Below, piece after piece: positions 60,267-64,000 of a stretch of DNA of 64,000 nt (the stretch's first letter is position 1; the number at the start of each line of letters is the position of its first letter). Origin of the DNA: Parabacteroides distasonis (GTDB lineage: Bacteria; Bacteroidota; Bacteroidia; Bacteroidales; Tannerellaceae); the NCBI GenBank assembly GCA_015060925.1, contig SUXM01000004.1, forward strand, positions 1 to 64,000, in the 5' to 3' direction. Under the pieces are notes generated by a model that ran no database searches, was not told where the DNA came from, and saw only the letters and a list, made by a program, of their open reading frames with translations. A program made the position numbers and the translations under genes.

Positions 60267-61955
60267 TTAAATCTTCTTTTCAATAATAGCTTGAACTACA
60301 TTTAAGACATAATCGCCTAACTTTTCAGCTTCATTGATGATGTCCATGTAGTAAACGCCATCTTGATATTGATATTTCTTGTTATTGATATTTTCAACAT
60401 TGTTAATCTTTAACTGATTACGATAGTTATTGATTTCGTTTTCGATATTATATGATGGGTTAATATCAGAACGTGAAACATCTGTTCTTTCTAAAACTTC
60501 AATCATACGGCTTACAGACCTTTCTGTAAGTATTAACATTTGTTCAACGTTATGATTTTGTTCATCAGTGAATGTGGATTTAAACTCATTACGACGCTTG
60601 ATGCTTCGAGCCATATTGTTACAAGAGTCTGCTATACTTTCAATTTCGGATACAGCACGTAACATAATACGAACCTCTTCTTTCCCTTCTGAACTTAAAC
60701 GCCCTTCAGCTACACATGTCAAATAATTCGCGATCTCTATTTCCATGCGGTCACTGATACTTTCATATTTTTCGACTCGGCTATAAGTTTTTAAGAAAGC
60801 ATCCTCATTTTTTTCATAAAATAGCTCTTTAATCATGCCTAACATACGCCCCGTACGTTCAGCAAATAAAGCTATCTCTTTATGTGCTTGCAATAAAGAA
60901 AGTTCAGACGTTGATAGCATACCTCCTGTGATATAACGTAAACGATACTCTTCGTCTTCTTCCTTTTTTCCTTGGATGATAAGACAAACGGTTTTTTCAA
61001 TCATATTGACAAACCAAATCATGATAAACGTATTGCTGATATTGAAAGCAGTGTGGAATGCTGCCAATTTGAAAGAAACCGCTACAGCAGGATCGCTCAC
61101 GTGCATAATATCAGAAACAAACCAAGAGATAGCACCTGTAAACGGATAGAATAGGATTAATACCCAGCATACACCAAAGATATTAAACATCAAGTGAGCC
61201 AATGCTGCTCGTCTAGATTGTGTATTTCCTGTTAATGCTGCTAAATTAGCAGTAATGGTTGTACCAATATTTTCTCCTAATACTAAAGCAACCCCTAATT
61301 CATATCCAATCCATCCGTTAGCACACATAATTAATGTTATGGCCATAGTTGCAGCTGAAGCTTGTACAATCATGGTTAGGATAGCTCCAATAAACAGGAA
61401 TAGGATAATGGAGAAAAATCCCATATCGGTATAATTCTGTACAAACGCCAACATGTCAGGGTTGGCACTCAAATCCGGAGCATTGGCTTTTAAGTTTTGA
61501 AGCCCCATAAAAAGGAATGAAAACCCAAAAATAAATTCACCGAGCGATTTACGGGAACTTTTGTCAGAAAATAGGAGCGGGATTCCGATAGCTAATAGTG
61601 GGAGTGCAAACGCTGCTATATCTACTTTAAACCCGAGAGCAGAAATGATCCATGCCGTAACAGTGGTACCAATGTTAGCTCCCATGATTACCCCAATGGA
61701 TTGGGTAAGTGTGAGAAGTCCTGCGTTAACAAAACTAACAACCATTACGGTAGTGGCAGAGGATGACTGGATGAGGGCTGTAATCAATACACCGGTCAAC
61801 ACACCGGTTACCCTATTTGTGGTCATAGCGGTCAGAATTTTTCGCAAACTATCTCCTGCAAATTTCTGTAATCCTTCGCTCATAATTTTCATACCATATA
61901 GGAATAGACCTAAGGAACCTATAAGACGTAGAAAATCAAAAAATGAATAGTCCAT
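60267..61955 (-). CDS. Na/Pi cotransporter family protein (NptA-like)
   Basis: 562 residues. Eight to nine membrane segments with duplicated motifs GVLTGVLITALIQSSSATTVMVV and MIVQASAATMAITLIM (QSS/QAS repeats of the NaPi-II family). The C-terminal about 220 residues are a PhoU-like helical domain (AERTGRMLGMIKELF, AEKLGDYVLNVVQAI). Imports or equilibrates phosphate with sodium. A second phosphate carrier beside PiT at 43303. Convergent with the GH2 gene, sharing its terminator. Confidence 0.93.
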   Translation of the reverse strand: MDYSFFDFLRLIGSLGLFLYGMKIMSEGLQKFAGDSLRKILTAMTTNRVTGVLTGVLITALIQSSSATTVMVVSFVNAGLLTLTQSIGVIMGANIGTTVTAWIISALGFKVDIAAFALPLLAIGIPLLFSDKSSRKSLGEFIFGFSFLFMGLQNLKANAPDLSANPDMLAFVQNYTDMGFFSIILFLFIGAILTMIVQASAATMAITLIMCANGWIGYELGVALVLGENIGTTITANLAALTGNTQSRRAALAHLMFNIFGVCWVLILFYPFTGAISWFVSDIMHVSDPAVAVSFKLAAFHTAFNISNTFIMIWFVNMIEKTVCLIIQGKKEEDEEYRLRYITGGMLSTSELSLLQAHKEIALFAERTGRMLGMIKELFYEKNEDAFLKTYSRVEKYESISDRMEIEIANYLTCVAEGRLSSEGKEEVRIMLRAVSEIESIADSCNNMARSIKRRNEFKSTFTDEQNHNVEQMLILTERSVSRMIEVLERTDVSRSDINPSYNIENEINNYRNQLKINNVENINNKKYQYQDGVYYMDIINEAEKLGDYVLNVVQAIIEKKI

Positions 61956-62009
61956 TTAAAATACGTTTAAGTGGATGTATATCCGATTAATATTTCTAAC
62001 TTTATGGGA

Positions 62010-62017
62010 CAAATGTA
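62010..62017 (-). promoter_or_regulatory. -7 box of the Na/Pi cotransporter gene
   Basis: TACATTTG on the minus strand, 54 nt before the start. A TAACTTTA (61997-62004) on the plus strand may serve the divergent kinase gene. Confidence 0.45.
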
Positions 62018-62037
62018 TAAATAATAACTGAAATACT

Positions 62038-63705
62038 ATGTCTAAAACTATTACAATTTATTGCAAAAATAACAATATTTATAAAGAAGTTCCTATGGGT
62101 TCTTCTTTATTGGATATTTATGAATGGGTGGGTGCGCCTTTACCGTTTAAACCTATGAATGCGTTGGTCAATAATAAGACAGAAGGGTTGATTTATCGTT
62201 GTTGGGAACCGAAAGATATAGAATATATCGATTATTCTCAGCTTTCCGGACAGCGGACATATGTACGTTCTCTTTGTCATATCTTTTCTAAAGCCGTGAA
62301 TGACCTTTTGCCTATGGCGACTTTGAATTTAGAACATTCTATCTCAAAAGGTTATTATTGTGTGATTCATAATGGCAAGAAGATTGATGAAGAGACTATT
62401 GCTAAGATTAAAGATAGAATGTATCAAATTGTTAAAGCTGATTTACCATTTTTATTAAAGAAAGTACGAACGGAAGAGGCTATCTCTTTATTTCGTGAAC
62501 GAGGAATGGAAGATAAAGTTCGTTTGATAGAAAGCATAGGTGTTTCTTATACTACTTATTATGAGTTAGATGGATATGTGAATTATTTCTATGGTTGTTT
62601 GACTCCTTCTACTGGTTTTATTCAATGTTTTGACTTGATTCCTTATTTGGATGGTGTTTTGTTGCGAGTACCTCAGAAAGGTGAACCTTTACAATTGGAA
62701 CCAGTTATCCAACAGGATAAGATGTATCAGGTTTATAAGGAGCATTTGACATTACAGCGTACGTTAGGTTTAGAGAATGTGGGAGATTTGAATCGCTCGA
62801 TTCAAAAGGATAAAACTTCTGAAGTGATTATGGTATCTGAGGCTATGCAAGAAAAGCAGGTTGCTAAAATCGCAGAGGAAATAGCCTCTCGTTATGATGA
62901 AGGTGTTCGTATTGTATTGATATCAGGTCCTTCTTCTTCAGGGAAAACGACTTTTTGTAAACGTTTACAGGTTCAACTGATTACGAATCTGATTTATCCG
63001 GTCGGTTTATCGTTAGACGATTACTTTTTGAATAGGGAAGATACTCCAAAAGATGAGTATGGTGAGTATGATTTTGAATCATTATATGCCATAGATTTAC
63101 CCTATTTCAATCATGATTTACAAAAACTTTTGGCAGGAGAAGAAATTGATATGCCAACATTTGACTTTGAAACAGGATGCCGTATTTATCGAGGAAAGAA
63201 ATTAAAAATGAGGAAAAATTCGGTGTTGGTTATAGAAGGTATTCATGCGTTGAATCCGGAGTTGACAAAAATGGTGGAGGAACATTGTAAATATCGTGTG
63301 TATGTTTCGGTCTTGACCTCTATCTCTTTGGATAACCACAATTGGATTCCAACTACAGATAACCGTTTGCTTCGCCGTATTATTCGTGACTACCGTTTCC
63401 GTGGCTATTTGGCACGTGATACTATTGCCCGTTGGCCAAGTGTGCGTCGAGGGGAGGATAAATGGATATTTCCTTATCAAGAAAATGCGGATGCCATGTT
63501 TAACAGTGCTATGTTATATGAGTTGGCGGCTTTGCGAAAGTTTGCAGAACCTATATTGTTGGAGGTTCGTGAATGTGACTCAGAATATGCGGAGGCTTAT
63601 CGTTTACTTCGTTTCTTGCGATATTTTAATTATATACCGGATATAGCTCTTCCGGGTACTTCTCTTCTACGGGAATTCTTAGGGGGAGGTAGTTTTCAGT
63701 ATTAA
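62038..63705 (+). CDS. Nucleoside kinase with TGS-like N-terminus (uridine-kinase type)
   Basis: 555 residues. N-terminal TGS-like fold (ITIYCKNNNIYKEVPMGSSL), then a ThrRS-like second domain (HIFSKAVNDLLP ... LEHSISKGYYCVI), then a P-loop kinase domain from about residue 285: VLISGPSSSGKTTFCKRL (Walker A), VGLSLDDYFLNREDTP, VLVIEGIHALNPEL. This fusion is typical of Bacteroidota and Firmicutes nucleoside/uridine kinases. Phosphorylates uridine/cytidine or a related nucleoside; the role of the ThrRS-like part is unknown. No tRNA-synthetase active site is present. Confidence 0.9.
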   Translation: MSKTITIYCKNNNIYKEVPMGSSLLDIYEWVGAPLPFKPMNALVNNKTEGLIYRCWEPKDIEYIDYSQLSGQRTYVRSLCHIFSKAVNDLLPMATLNLEHSISKGYYCVIHNGKKIDEETIAKIKDRMYQIVKADLPFLLKKVRTEEAISLFRERGMEDKVRLIESIGVSYTTYYELDGYVNYFYGCLTPSTGFIQCFDLIPYLDGVLLRVPQKGEPLQLEPVIQQDKMYQVYKEHLTLQRTLGLENVGDLNRSIQKDKTSEVIMVSEAMQEKQVAKIAEEIASRYDEGVRIVLISGPSSSGKTTFCKRLQVQLITNLIYPVGLSLDDYFLNREDTPKDEYGEYDFESLYAIDLPYFNHDLQKLLAGEEIDMPTFDFETGCRIYRGKKLKMRKNSVLVIEGIHALNPELTKMVEEHCKYRVYVSVLTSISLDNHNWIPTTDNRLLRRIIRDYRFRGYLARDTIARWPSVRRGEDKWIFPYQENADAMFNSAMLYELAALRKFAEPILLEVRECDSEYAEAYRLLRFLRYFNYIPDIALPGTSLLREFLGGGSFQY

Positions 63706-63720
63706 TTATTAAAATCTTCC

Positions 63721-63728
63721 TATCTTTG
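63721..63728 (+). promoter_or_regulatory. -7 box upstream of the edge glycosyltransferase gene
   Basis: TATCTTTG, 91 nt before the ATG; the leader would be long compared with other genes here. Confidence 0.4.
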
Positions 63729-63818
63729 TACCAATTCAAAAAGGCATATATTTTAAATGATGTCTTTTAGGGTTTCTATCTATGAATAGAGTAACACGAT
63801 CAATTACAGGAAAGAAAT

Positions 63819-64000
63819 ATGAAAGAAATACATATCATCACTCCGGTTAAAGATTCAATAGAATTGACTTTGCAAACGATAGAGTCTATTCTATCCTCTG
63901 AGTTTACGACACCTTATCACTATTATGTGTATAATGATTTCAGTACTCCTGAAAATGCTGCTCGTTTACAAAAGGCTTCAGAGGAGATGGGGTTTGAATT
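63819..64000 (+). CDS. Glycosyltransferase family 2 protein, 3' part outside window
   Basis: Only about 60 codons visible. Starts MKEIHIITPVKDSIELTL and continues with QTIESILSS and YHYYVYNDFSTPENAARL, the N-terminal nucleotide-sugar-binding half of a GT-A fold (PVKD and NDFS correspond to the usual PVYN and NDGS). Donor and acceptor sugars are unknown. The frame runs off the window edge. Confidence 0.7.
   Translation, partial: MKEIHIITPVKDSIELTLQTIESILSSEFTTPYHYYVYNDFSTPENAARLQKASEEMGFE

Overview
The window reads as chromosome of a low-GC Bacteroidales bacterium with a type IX secretion system (T9SS). Three things support this: promoter boxes of the Bacteroidota type (TAnnTTTG, often with TTTG about 17-21 nt upstream), a PorZ-like T9SS protein together with a large secreted serine protease carrying a T9SS C-terminal sorting domain, and lineage-typical families (C10 proteases with Spi prodomains, NVEALA peptide, DUF4221 lipoprotein, DUF4294, GH3-type adenylase, outer-membrane helix-hairpin-helix barrel). 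Genus cannot be fixed by eye. I see no tRNA, rRNA, CRISPR array, IS element, prophage or integrase; most of the window is housekeeping and cell-envelope genes.

Layout. 0-12.3 kb: edge-truncated C10 protease, dihydrolipoamide dehydrogenase, two small envelope genes, convergent nadB/nadA (quinolinate synthesis), SpoU methylase, DUF4294 protein, an outer-membrane barrel pair (UPF0164/PorV-like barrel plus HhH-barrel), a radical SAM enzyme and an internally deleted copy of the C10 protease. 12.4-17.4 kb: DUF4221-TonB lipoprotein with its upstream NVEALA peptide, then the T9SS-exported Lys-C-like protease. 17.5-29.2 kb: SulP transporter, rubrerythrin, leuS-yitT-rdgB-porZ cluster, glyS-FKBP pair. 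29.2-40.3 kb: two secreted peptidases (C69, C1B), DEAD-box helicase with a TTG start, tyrosine-phosphatase lipoprotein, sugar kinase plus arabinose-5-phosphate-isomerase-like protein, M16 protease, AGCS symporter, ComEA-like protein. 40.3-48.7 kb: NSS transporter, tcdA-lolD, PiT phosphate transporter, DUF937, membrane M28 peptidase, PAP2 phosphatase. 48.7-64 kb: GH3-family adenylase, pfkA, the acpP-fabF-rnc operon, purN, pdxB, ExoX-C-like protein, a discoidin/GH2 lipoprotein, Na/Pi cotransporter, TGS-type nucleoside kinase and the start of a GT2 glycosyltransferase.

Working together: many products act at the envelope. PorZ belongs to the machinery that exports and anchors CTD proteins such as the Lys-C-like protease. 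The C10, C69, C1B, M16 and M28 peptidases make a peptide-harvesting set, complemented by AGCS and NSS amino-acid transporters. NadA and NadB form one pathway step pair; AcpP, FabF and Rnc form a conserved operon; PiT and Na/Pi systems both import phosphate.

The most unusual signal is not a gene. Four intergenic elements of about 60 bp each contain three 16-18 bp imperfect palindromes with centres 21-22 bp apart (two DNA helical turns). Each lies just beyond a strong gene-end hairpin. Two use a GAAAC/ATGAGA-type sequence and two an ATTACCTC/GAGGTAAT sequence, so architecture is conserved while sequence is not. Starts were moved from the longest open frame wherever a promoter box or family length demanded it.
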